A stretch of 9,909 nt of DNA, taken from Proteobacteria bacterium UBA4457. GTDB taxonomy: Bacteria; Pseudomonadota; Gammaproteobacteria; Ga0077536. How positions within the stretch are numbered: the first letter of the stretch is position 1; the number at the start of each line of letters is the position of its first letter. The translations under genes were made by a program, and so were the position numbers. Below, one piece after another: positions 1 through 6,067 of this stretch. The notes below the pieces were generated by a model that searched no databases, had not been told where the DNA came from, and worked only from the letters and a program-made list of their open reading frames with translations. The stretch is from NCBI GenBank assembly GCA_002390205.1, contig DGOV01000053.1, positions 1 through 9,909 on the forward strand, given 5' to 3'.

Positions 1-165
1 ATCTCCTAATGTGTCACTCTCAGAGACATTCAATCCAAGCCAAGCTATGTCCTCTTCTATCTTTATGACCCAATGTTTGTATTGCTTAGGGTGAGTTAGA
101 AAGTTAATACCAAAACTTGCTATATAATGGTTTTTTCTTTTTTTTAGGTCTTGCGAAGCCGGCAT
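1..165 (-). CDS. boxC: Benzoyl-CoA-dihydrodiol lyase (BoxC), N-terminal fragment
   Basis: This frame is open from an ATG at 165 to the window edge, giving 55 residues without a stop. The translation contains THPKQYKHW followed by an alternating hydrophobic segment (IAWLGLNV). From memory this resembles the N-terminus of BoxC proteins, which carry a QPSQYRHW-like segment before the first strand of the crotonase fold. BoxC opens and hydrolyses the ring of 2,3-epoxybenzoyl-CoA in the aerobic benzoyl-CoA (box) pathway, in the cytoplasm. The ATG overlaps the stop codon of boxR (TAATG, one shared base), which implies translational coupling in a boxR-boxC operon. The crotonase core lies outside the window, so the call rests on this short N-terminus and on the BoxR neighbour. 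A different crotonase-family enzyme is the main alternative. Confidence 0.75.
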   Translation of the reverse strand, partial: MPASQDLKKRKNHYIASFGINFLTHPKQYKHWVIKIEEDIAWLGLNVSESDTLGD

Positions 166-1052
166 TAAATTCTCTCTTTCTTGATATCTATGATATTTAA
201 GTTGATTATTAAATCGAGAGCTTCAGATATGTTCAGTTCTGACGTATCAATAGTATGCTCGGCCCGCTGATAGAGGCTGAGACGATCAGACAGCATAATT
301 TCAAGTTCAGCCATCGCGTTCTTATTTTTTGATATAGGCCGATAGTCGCCCTGCGCAATAACTCTTTCCATATGCTCTTTAGGTTTTGCCTGCACCCATA
401 TTGTATGACACGTTCTTAAGAGAAGATTGAACGTGTCGGGCTCCGTTACTAGGCTGCCACCTATAGCTATGACAGACATCGGATCGCGATTTAAGACATT
501 TACTAATGCTTCATTTTGAAAACGACGATACGTGGCTTGTCCGCCTAGCGAAAAAATTTCACTAACTGGCATTCCAGCGGCCTTAGAAATCTCTGATCCC
601 AGTTCGATAAAACGCACACCTAGTTCTCTTTCTAAACCTCTACCCAGAGTCGATTTTCCGGCTCCTCTAAGTCCGATTAATGCAATATGATTTTTTTTAG
701 TACGAAGTGCCGGACCTTTAGCTTGCGTTAGTAAATGATGCAGTTCGTCGTCCGAGATGCTCCTTAGATGTTCTCGGAACTCTAGATATATCGAGCTTTG
801 GCTTTGTTTTTCTTCGACTAGATCGTCAATTTTTAAAGCCAACGCTGTCGTTATGGCCTTTAAAATTAAAATGGATGGGTTAGCCGTACCAGCTTCTAAA
901 AGGGCCAGGTATCTTTCGGAGACACCTGAGTCCTCTGCAAGTTTGCGTCTTGACATAGATTTTCTAATACGCTCAGTACGCACACGTAGCCCTAGTATCG
1001 TTAGATATCCGGAAGTCGGCTCTGTACTTAGTTGCAGGAGAGGATTATTCAT
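165..1052 (-). CDS. boxR: BoxR-type regulator: XRE HTH domain fused to shikimate kinase-like domain
   Basis: This 295-residue protein has a Cro/C1-type helix-turn-helix at about residues 23-80 (RRKLAEDSGVSERYLALLE is the core). A linker leads to a shikimate kinase-like domain from about residue 120 to the end. Visible there are a Walker A loop GLRGAGKST (127-135), the IFSLGG...YRRFQNEAL segment (166-184), IGGS (197-200) and GDYRPI (235-240). This architecture and length match BzdR/BoxR, repressors of anaerobic and aerobic benzoyl-CoA pathways. In those proteins the kinase-like domain senses benzoyl-CoA rather than making shikimate-3-phosphate. The gene directly precedes and overlaps boxC. Its promoter carries two TGCA-containing 14-bp sites, so autorepression relieved by benzoyl-CoA is likely. 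The ATG at 1052 has no convincing Shine-Dalgarno sequence and probably a leader of only about 12 nt. It is not a biosynthetic AroK fusion. Confidence 0.9.
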   Translation of the reverse strand: MNNPLLQLSTEPTSGYLTILGLRVRTERIRKSMSRRKLAEDSGVSERYLALLEAGTANPSILILKAITTALALKIDDLVEEKQSQSSIYLEFREHLRSISDDELHHLLTQAKGPALRTKKNHIALIGLRGAGKSTLGRGLERELGVRFIELGSEISKAAGMPVSEIFSLGGQATYRRFQNEALVNVLNRDPMSVIAIGGSLVTEPDTFNLLLRTCHTIWVQAKPKEHMERVIAQGDYRPISKNKNAMAELEIMLSDRLSLYQRAEHTIDTSELNISEALDLIINLNIIDIKKERI

Positions 1053-1054
1053 AT

Positions 1055-1102
1055 TGCAAAATAATACACTATTATAAGGAATTTAAAGTGCAATATATTA
1101 CA
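1055..1102. promoter_or_regulatory. Putative BoxR operator pair
   Basis: Two 14-bp sites in the same orientation, TGCAAAATAATACA (1055-1068) and TGCAATATATTACA (1089-1102), agree at 12 of 14 positions. They start 34 bp apart. The second is a near-palindrome of the form TGyAATATATTrCA. They flank the boxR -10 box: the first covers the expected transcription start and the second the -35 region. BzdR is known to bind TGCA repeats that form parts of longer palindromes, so this arrangement fits autorepression by BoxR. Binding is inferred. Confidence 0.6.
1071..1076 (-). promoter_or_regulatory. boxR promoter, -10 box
   Basis: The minus strand carries a perfect TATAAT here. With a 17-bp spacer the -35 position would be 1094-1099 (AATATA), a poor match that lies inside the upstream TGCA site. 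Transcription would start near 1064, about 12 nt before the boxR ATG. The strong -10 and weak -35 are consistent with a regulated sigma70-type promoter. Confidence 0.5.
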
Positions 1103-1198
1103 TATATTCTGTTGATTTGTGGTTACTAGCTTTTTTAGAACGCGATTTATGGACCCCACAATCGTTAATACGTTTAAAATAATGAAAACTTTATCCTT

Positions 1199-1203
1199 AG
1201 GAG
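1199..1203 (+). promoter_or_regulatory. Shine-Dalgarno sequence that decides the ttcA start
   Basis: AGGAG lies here. A TTG at 1205 is only one base away, too close to use this site. The in-frame TTG at 1211 is 7 bases downstream, the usual spacing. The start at 1211 is therefore preferred. Confidence 0.65.
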
Positions 1204-1210
1204 CTTGCAG

Positions 1211-2026
1211 TTGGAATCAACAATAGAACAACGGGTTGTGGACCGTCGTAAAGTAAAGCATGAAAAAAGTAAGCTTCAGCAGCGACTTAGACGCCTCACT
1301 GGCCAAGCTATTAGTGATTTCGAAATGATAGGTGAAGGTGATCGAGTAATGGTTTGTCTCTCAGGAGGAAAAGATTCTTATACGTTACTTGATGTGCTGA
1401 GTCGCCTTCAAGACCGCGCACCTATAAAGTTTGAACTCGTTGCAGTGCATTTAGATCAAAAGCAACCGGGGTACCCCGCCGACGTCATGTCTGGATATCT
1501 CGAACAAATTGGTATTAAAAGCCATATTATTGAGCAAGATACTTACTCTACTGTAAAACGCGTCATACCAGAGGGTAAGACCATGTGCGGTCTTTGTTCG
1601 CGACTGCGTCGTGGTATTCTCTATCGTTTTGCTAGGGAAAATGGTTTTACGCGTATCGCGCTCGGCCATCACCGCGATGATATCGTCGAAACACTTTTCC
1701 TTAATATGTTTTTTGGCTCAAAACTAAAGGCAATGCCTCCAAAGTTGCAAAGTGATGATGGTGCACATATCGTCATCAGACCTCTAGCTTATTGTGCCGA
1801 AGAGGATATCGCTCAGTATGCAGAGGTACAGAACTATCCCATTATTCCATGCAACCTTTGCGGGGGGCATGATCATTTACAAAGAGTAAAGATAAAACAA
1901 ATGTTGGCTACTTGGGAAAAAGAAACACCAGGCCGGGTAGAAAATGTTTTTAGAAGTATATGCAACGTTGCGCCTTCTCATTTAGCTGATAATCAGGCCT
2001 TTAATTTTAAAGCTCTTGGTTCTTGA
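1211..2026 (+). CDS. ttcA: tRNA 2-thiocytidine(32) synthetase TtcA
   Basis: TtcA is a cytoplasmic ATP-dependent, [4Fe-4S]-containing enzyme that converts cytidine 32 of certain tRNAs to 2-thiocytidine. From the TTG at 1211 the protein has 271 residues. It shows the PP-loop SGGKDS (51-56), which binds and pyrophosphorylates ATP, the CGLC pair (126-129), the GHHRDD motif (152-157) and the second pair CNLC (214-217) followed by HLQR. The cluster-ligand cysteines of the family are all present. The protein is shorter than E. coli TtcA (311 residues), mainly at the ends. The segment after CNLC reads GGHDHLQR, whereas many homologues have GSQ-NLQR, a small deviation. It is read divergently from boxR, and a luciferase-like oxidoreductase follows after 63 bp with no clear terminator. 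No strong sigma70 promoter was recognised upstream. Confidence 0.93.
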   Translation: MESTIEQRVVDRRKVKHEKSKLQQRLRRLTGQAISDFEMIGEGDRVMVCLSGGKDSYTLLDVLSRLQDRAPIKFELVAVHLDQKQPGYPADVMSGYLEQIGIKSHIIEQDTYSTVKRVIPEGKTMCGLCSRLRRGILYRFARENGFTRIALGHHRDDIVETLFLNMFFGSKLKAMPPKLQSDDGAHIVIRPLAYCAEEDIAQYAEVQNYPIIPCNLCGGHDHLQRVKIKQMLATWEKETPGRVENVFRSICNVAPSHLADNQAFNFKALGS

Positions 2027-2089
2027 AATAACGGAGTGTCATAATATTTTCAATTTTTTTACCAAAGTAGAATTTTGCGAGGTACCTAA

Positions 2090-2965
2090 ATGAAGATAGG
2101 TCTTTTTTCAATTTGTCCTGATATAGATGTTGATCCTGCTATAGTTGCTAAGCATGCTGAAGATGCCGGTTTTCATTCATATTGGGTCGCGGATCATCCG
2201 ACTTTCCCCGTTCAGTACGAGACGGCCTATCCGGGTCGGCCAGCTGATGGTATAGATCCCGACTATTTGTGGAAGATGCCAGAGCCCCTCATTGCATTAA
2301 TGCGAGCCGCGACAGCTACTGAATCGATTCAGCTCGGCACTGCTGTCTTATTGATCGCCGAACGACATCCTCTTCATTTGGCGAAAGAGATTGCCTCTTT
2401 GGATGCTTTCAGTCATGGACGATTTCACTTTGGAATTGGGGCAGGTTGGTGTCGAGAAGAAGCTGAAATACTAGGAGTAGACTTTGATCATCGATGGGGA
2501 CAAGCGAGAGAGTGTGTCGAAATCATTAAATCATGTTGGACTGATGATACTACCGAGTACCACGGTAAGTACTACGATTTTCCTGCAGTCAAATGTTATC
2601 CCAAGCCATCTAGTCTGCCTCATCCACCTATTTATCTCCCAAGTATTATGGTGGGAGGGGAGTGGTCAGAGCGAGTTTTTAATCGCATTGTGAAATGGGG
2701 TGATGGCTGGCTACCCGTTGTAATGGACGTTCAACAAGTCGTTGATGGAATGAGAAAAATGCAGGAAATTGCATCTGTGGCAGGAAAATCAGAGAAAAAA
2801 ATAAATGTAAATGTCTTGGGCGGCTTAGGGCAATGGAGAACGCGTAAGGATATTGGCGCATTTGTGGCAGCTGGGGTAGACCAGGTTACTATTTGGATGA
2901 AGTCAACCGACCTTGACAGCGCACGGTTTGAACTCGACACCTTAGCTGAAGAACTTATATTTTAA
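2090..2965 (+). CDS. Luciferase-like (LLM class) flavin-dependent oxidoreductase
   Basis: This 291-residue protein has the bacterial luciferase-like TIM-barrel pattern. It begins with a first strand MKIGLFSI, then AEDAGFHSYWVADHP (23-37). Next come GTAVLLIAERHPLHLAKEIASLD (83-105) and GRFHFGIGAGWCREEAEILGVDF (110-132). A long insertion precedes the C-terminal GDGWLPVV. The ERHPLHLAKE and GIGAGWCREE blocks are typical of the group annotated as TIGR03619-like F420-dependent oxidoreductases. Proteobacterial members may use FMN instead, and neither cofactor nor substrate can be read from the sequence. The ATG is preceded by GAGG at 2079-2082 with a 7-base spacer. It sits between ttcA and a methyltransferase on the same strand, possibly as a transcript unit, although no joint function is evident. 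Confidence 0.85.
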   Translation: MKIGLFSICPDIDVDPAIVAKHAEDAGFHSYWVADHPTFPVQYETAYPGRPADGIDPDYLWKMPEPLIALMRAATATESIQLGTAVLLIAERHPLHLAKEIASLDAFSHGRFHFGIGAGWCREEAEILGVDFDHRWGQARECVEIIKSCWTDDTTEYHGKYYDFPAVKCYPKPSSLPHPPIYLPSIMVGGEWSERVFNRIVKWGDGWLPVVMDVQQVVDGMRKMQEIASVAGKSEKKINVNVLGGLGQWRTRKDIGAFVAAGVDQVTIWMKSTDLDSARFELDTLAEELIF

Positions 2966-3014
2966 TATTATTTCTACCTCACAGGAAGGTTATCCGTGCT
3001 TACCAAGGTTTCAA

Positions 3015-3746
3015 ATGGCTTTATCATATCCCGCTGAACTATATGAACTTATTCATTCAGGTAATGAAGGGGATTTAGAATTCTATACTCGAGAATGTGC
3101 TGACGTGCAGCGTGTGCTTGAGATGGGATGTGGGACAGGTCGTATTGGAAGTGCGATTTTGGCGCAAGGTCCAGAGGTATGGGGGCTCGATATCCATGCT
3201 GAAAGCCTTAATATGGCAGAGAAAAAAGGGCTGATTACGATTTTTGGAGATATGCAAGATTTTAGCATTGATCAAAGATTTGACCGAATTATCATACCGA
3301 ATAACACGCTTTACTGTTTGTCATCTGACCAAGAGGTCATGAGATGTTTACGAACAGCCAAGAGGCATTTGGCGCCGAGGGGTAAAATTATTTTCGACGG
3401 GTACCTCACGCCAGTGCGTGCTTCAAAGATTTCCAAAATCACAGTCAAAGATAGACAAGACTCTTGGATAAAGAGTGTTCGATTCGATGGCAAAGAATGG
3501 GATATATTTGAAAAATCCGTTTTGGATACGAGACGAAAAACTGCTAAGGTAAACTACCGATGTACATTAAAAGAGTCTAGCGTTGAACTTCTTATCGAAG
3601 TTAAGCATAGGTATTTAGAGATCTCACAAATACTGACTCTTCTCCAGCACTCGGGTCTATTTGCCTTATCAATACAAGGCGGCTATCTCAACGAGGCTCT
3701 GAGTGAAGATTCAGAGAATTTTTTGATACGAGTCCAAGCAATATAA
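3015..3746 (+). CDS. Class I SAM-dependent methyltransferase
   Basis: This 243-residue protein has a Rossmann-type methyltransferase domain. Motif I is LEMGCGTGRIG (35-45), and the acidic residue ending strand 2 is in WGLDIH (56-61). A GDMQDF segment follows, then the motif IV-like FDRIIIPNNTLYCL and the post-motif GKIIFDGYL. The N-terminus (YELIHSGNEGDLEFY) is characteristic of a group of uncharacterised small-molecule methyltransferases, so the substrate is unknown. The C-terminal half carries a basic beta-rich region and the segment EISQILTLLQHSGLFAL, like the closing strands of Methyltransf_11/25-type enzymes. AAGG at 3005-3008 lies 6 bases before the ATG. The gap to the oxidoreductase upstream is 49 bp, so co-transcription is likely. 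The gene converges on rep with only 11 bp between the stop codons. Confidence 0.85.
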   Translation: MALSYPAELYELIHSGNEGDLEFYTRECADVQRVLEMGCGTGRIGSAILAQGPEVWGLDIHAESLNMAEKKGLITIFGDMQDFSIDQRFDRIIIPNNTLYCLSSDQEVMRCLRTAKRHLAPRGKIIFDGYLTPVRASKISKITVKDRQDSWIKSVRFDGKEWDIFEKSVLDTRRKTAKVNYRCTLKESSVELLIEVKHRYLEISQILTLLQHSGLFALSIQGGYLNEALSEDSENFLIRVQAI

Positions 3747-3757
3747 TAAAAGTATAT

Positions 3758-5761
3758 TTATTTTTGGTTTCCAAGCGACATTCTAAGTTGCGCTATAGTT
3801 TCTAGTCCGACTTTTTTATCTGAAGTTGGGCTTGAATTTCCACTGGGCCATTGGATTTCCTCTTCAGGCAACTCTTCCAAAAATCTACTTGGTTCGCATG
3901 GTTCTATTTGACCATAGCGTTTTCGTGTCCGGCTATAACTGAGCGTTAGGTTTTTTTTTGCTCTAGTAATACCCACATAGGCAACTCTTCTTTCTTCTTG
4001 TATTTCAATTTCTGTAGTGCTGTTTCTGTGAGGCATAATTCCCTCCTCAAAGCCTGCTATATAGACATTGCTATACTCGAGACCTTTAGCCGCATGGAGT
4101 GTGGTAATAGAAACACTATCAGTGTTCTTCTCGTTGTCTTGCCTTTCAATAATATCAAAAAGCGTCAATGAAGAAACGACACCAGATAGATCAATTGAGG
4201 TATCTTTCTTGACAAGTTGTTGGACCCAGCTGAGTAATTCTTGGACATTTTTATTTCGTCTTTCAGACTCTTTTTCGTCTTCCGCATTAGTGGCGAGCCA
4301 GTCTTCGTAACCTATATCATCGAGCAATGTTGACAAAGTAACATCTGGGTCACAAGCCAGTGATTTTTCTCTTAAGCTCTTTATCCAGCGGCCAAAAAAA
4401 ACGATATTTTTAGCTATATTAGGCGATAGGGTATCAAGAAAATCAGTATTTTCTGTCGTTTCTAAAATAGATAGCCCCAATTTTGTGGCCCCTTCAACGA
4501 GGGACTTTACGCTCTGTGTTCCAATGCCTCTGCGGGGAACGTTTAATATTCTCAGTAGCGCATTATTATCTAGTGGGTTAGCGATTATGCGCATATAGCA
4601 AATGCAATCTTTTATTTCAGCATAGTCAAAAAATGACTGACCGCCTGAGAGAGTATAAGGAATGTTTCTCTCCAGTAACGCTCGTTCGAAAAGTCTACCC
4701 TGATGGTTAGAGCGGATAAGTATTGCGAACGCGCCATTCGGTTCTCTCTTGAGTAACTGCCGGTGCAATATGTCATTCGCAATCCTTTCTGCTTCGTCGT
4801 GCTCGGTCGAGGCCGATATTATGCGGAGTGGATCTCCGAACCCATTTTCAGACCAGATCTTCTTGGGGTAATCATGAGGATTATTTTCTATTAAGGCATT
4901 AGCCGCTTTCAAGATACTGCCGCTGCTCCGGTAATTTTGTTCAAGTTTAATAACTTCTAATGTTGGGTAATCTTTTTGTAACTGATTTAAGTTTTCTGGA
5001 TCCGCGCCTCGCCAACCATAGATTGATTGATCGTCATCTCCTACTACTGTCATATTTTGACGACCATTTGTGAGAGTTCTTACTAACTTATACTGTGCAG
5101 TATTTGTATCTTGGTATTCGTCCACCAAGAGATACTCGATCTCAGATCGCCATTTTTCTCTAGCGACATTGTTCTCAGATAATATCTTTACTGGGGCCAT
5201 AATGAGGTCGTCAAAGTCGACTGCGTTATAGGTTAGTAACGTTTCTCGATAGTTTGCATACACAGCTAAGCAGAGAGCATCGAAAGGACGTTCTTTATCG
5301 ACAATCACCTCTTCTGGGAGTAGAAATAGGGATTTCCAAGAAGATATCCTATATTGCACTAAGATTGGTGCGATATCTCCAATTCGTTTTTCCTTTCTAA
5401 GCAGTTCAGTGACTATCCCGACAGTGTCATTGGAGTCTAATATTGAAAATCCTGAACGATAATCCGATAGTGTGATTTCCGCCCTTAAAATCGTAAGTCC
5501 CAATGTATGGAAAGTGCAGATTCTGGGCTTTTCTTTACTACCACCGAGTGTTTTCTTGATCCGCTCTCGCATTTCTTTTGCAGCCCGGTTAGTAAACGTA
5601 ATGGCAGTAATTTTTTTCGGGCGGATATGTTCTTTGGTGATCAAGTACGATATTTTGTGAGCGATGACACTGGTCTTCCCACTTCCTGCGCCGGCCAAGA
5701 CCAATAGAGGACTTTTAGTGTGTCGTATAGCTTTTATTTGTTGAGGGTTTAGATTTTGCAA
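3758..5761 (-). CDS. rep: ATP-dependent DNA helicase Rep (UvrD/Rep superfamily 1)
   Basis: Rep is a 3'-5' superfamily 1A helicase that clears protein roadblocks ahead of the replisome. The 667 residues match the roughly 673 of E. coli Rep along the full length. In order: Walker A LAGAGSGKT (22-30), TFTNRAAKEMRER (55-67), STFH-like CTFHTLGL (82-89), Walker B DEYQDTN (214-220), motif III GDDDQSIYGWRGA (241-253), motif IV QNYRSS (275-280), motif V TLHAAKGLE (554-562) and motif VI VGITRA (596-601). The EPSRFLEELP segment near the C-terminus is also Rep-like. UvrD and PcrA are longer (about 720 or more residues), which favours Rep. The start is a TTG aligning with the Rep start (xxLNPQQ). An in-frame TAG at 5774-5776 prevents a longer protein. 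Only a weak Shine-Dalgarno (ACGG) is visible behind a run of T. Core replication-repair function, apparently monocistronic. Confidence 0.95.
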   Translation of the reverse strand: MQNLNPQQIKAIRHTKSPLLVLAGAGSGKTSVIAHKISYLITKEHIRPKKITAITFTNRAAKEMRERIKKTLGGSKEKPRICTFHTLGLTILRAEITLSDYRSGFSILDSNDTVGIVTELLRKEKRIGDIAPILVQYRISSWKSLFLLPEEVIVDKERPFDALCLAVYANYRETLLTYNAVDFDDLIMAPVKILSENNVAREKWRSEIEYLLVDEYQDTNTAQYKLVRTLTNGRQNMTVVGDDDQSIYGWRGADPENLNQLQKDYPTLEVIKLEQNYRSSGSILKAANALIENNPHDYPKKIWSENGFGDPLRIISASTEHDEAERIANDILHRQLLKREPNGAFAILIRSNHQGRLFERALLERNIPYTLSGGQSFFDYAEIKDCICYMRIIANPLDNNALLRILNVPRRGIGTQSVKSLVEGATKLGLSILETTENTDFLDTLSPNIAKNIVFFGRWIKSLREKSLACDPDVTLSTLLDDIGYEDWLATNAEDEKESERRNKNVQELLSWVQQLVKKDTSIDLSGVVSSLTLFDIIERQDNEKNTDSVSITTLHAAKGLEYSNVYIAGFEEGIMPHRNSTTEIEIQEERRVAYVGITRAKKNLTLSYSRTRKRYGQIEPCEPSRFLEELPEEEIQWPSGNSSPTSDKKVGLETIAQLRMSLGNQK

Positions 5762-5912
5762 AAAAAAGACCGTCTATGATTAATTTTATTTAACGATATG
5801 TGCCTTATTTTAAGTAAAGCTGTCTAGCGAAGCTATATTGACTTCTAGTTATTTTTACGGGCTTAAATGATTTGCATTTATAACCGTTCTCAATTACAGC
5901 AGGAGAGGGTCT

Positions 5913-5969
5913 TTGCTTGGAATTGGACGCATTTGTGTGTGTTTTAGATTAAACTTACCCGGCAAGTAA
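5913..5969 (+). CDS. Candidate 18-residue leader peptide upstream of the TraB-family gene
   Basis: A TTG at 5913 opens a frame of 18 codons (reading MLGIGRICVCFRLNLPGK) ending at TAA 5967-5969. AGGAG at 5901-5905 lies 7 bases upstream, a better ribosome site than the one in front of the following gene. A second TTG at 5917 in another frame gives an 11-codon alternative ending at 5952. A hairpin-forming inverted repeat begins 15 bp after the stop. I do not recognise the peptide. It could be a regulatory leader or a chance open frame; the strong ribosome-binding-like sequence is the only argument for translation. Confidence 0.2.
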   Translation: MLGIGRICVCFRLNLPGK

Positions 5970-5983
5970 CTTCCAACCTTCTG

Positions 5984-6000
5984 TTGACATAACCTGTCAA
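5984..6000. repeat. Inverted repeat TTGACA-TAACC-TGTCAA
   Basis: Six-base perfect arms are separated by five bases, 68 bp before the ATG of the TraB-family gene. It could be a repressor half-site pair or a small mRNA hairpin. The left arm equals a consensus -35 box, but no acceptable -10 lies 16-18 bp downstream (TCTCAA at 17 bp). Confidence 0.35.
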
Positions 6001-6067
6001 GAGCAGTCTCAATCAGCGACAGATGACTATAAACAAAGATATATTGAGAGATTAAAGACTATTAAAA

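Larger units (their letters stand above)
5762..6067. other. 306-bp divergent intergenic region between rep and the TraB-family gene
   Basis: This spacer must hold the promoters of both rep (leftward) and the TraB-family gene (rightward). It contains an oligo-A run at its left edge, a small TAGC-GAA-GCTA hairpin (5825-5835), a strong purine-rich Shine-Dalgarno-like stretch (5901-5909) ahead of short TTG frames, and the inverted repeat TTGACA/TGTCAA (5984-6000). No tRNA is visible and no convincing sigma70 -35/-10 pair was found for either gene. TATAAA at 6028-6033 is the best -10-like box near the TraB-family start, but it lacks a partner at normal spacing. Confidence 0.5.

Noticed and set aside
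120..1052. The kinase-like domain of boxR as a biosynthetic shikimate kinase
   Set aside because: The N-terminal HTH domain, the adjacent boxC and the TGCA promoter sites all point to a BzdR/BoxR regulator; shikimate kinases are normally about 170 residues and stand alone.
757..1077. A 106-codon plus-strand frame antisense to boxR
   Set aside because: It lies opposite the well-conserved HTH region of boxR, has no ribosome site, and encodes no recognisable domain.
2027..2089. A terminator after ttcA at the run of seven T
   Set aside because: No GC-rich stem precedes the T run, so there is no support for an intrinsic terminator and read-through into the next gene is likely.
5984..6012. TTGACA as a -35 box for the TraB-family gene
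   Set aside because: At 16-18 bp spacing the downstream hexamers (around TCTCAA) do not resemble a -10 box; the element is better described as one arm of an inverted repeat.
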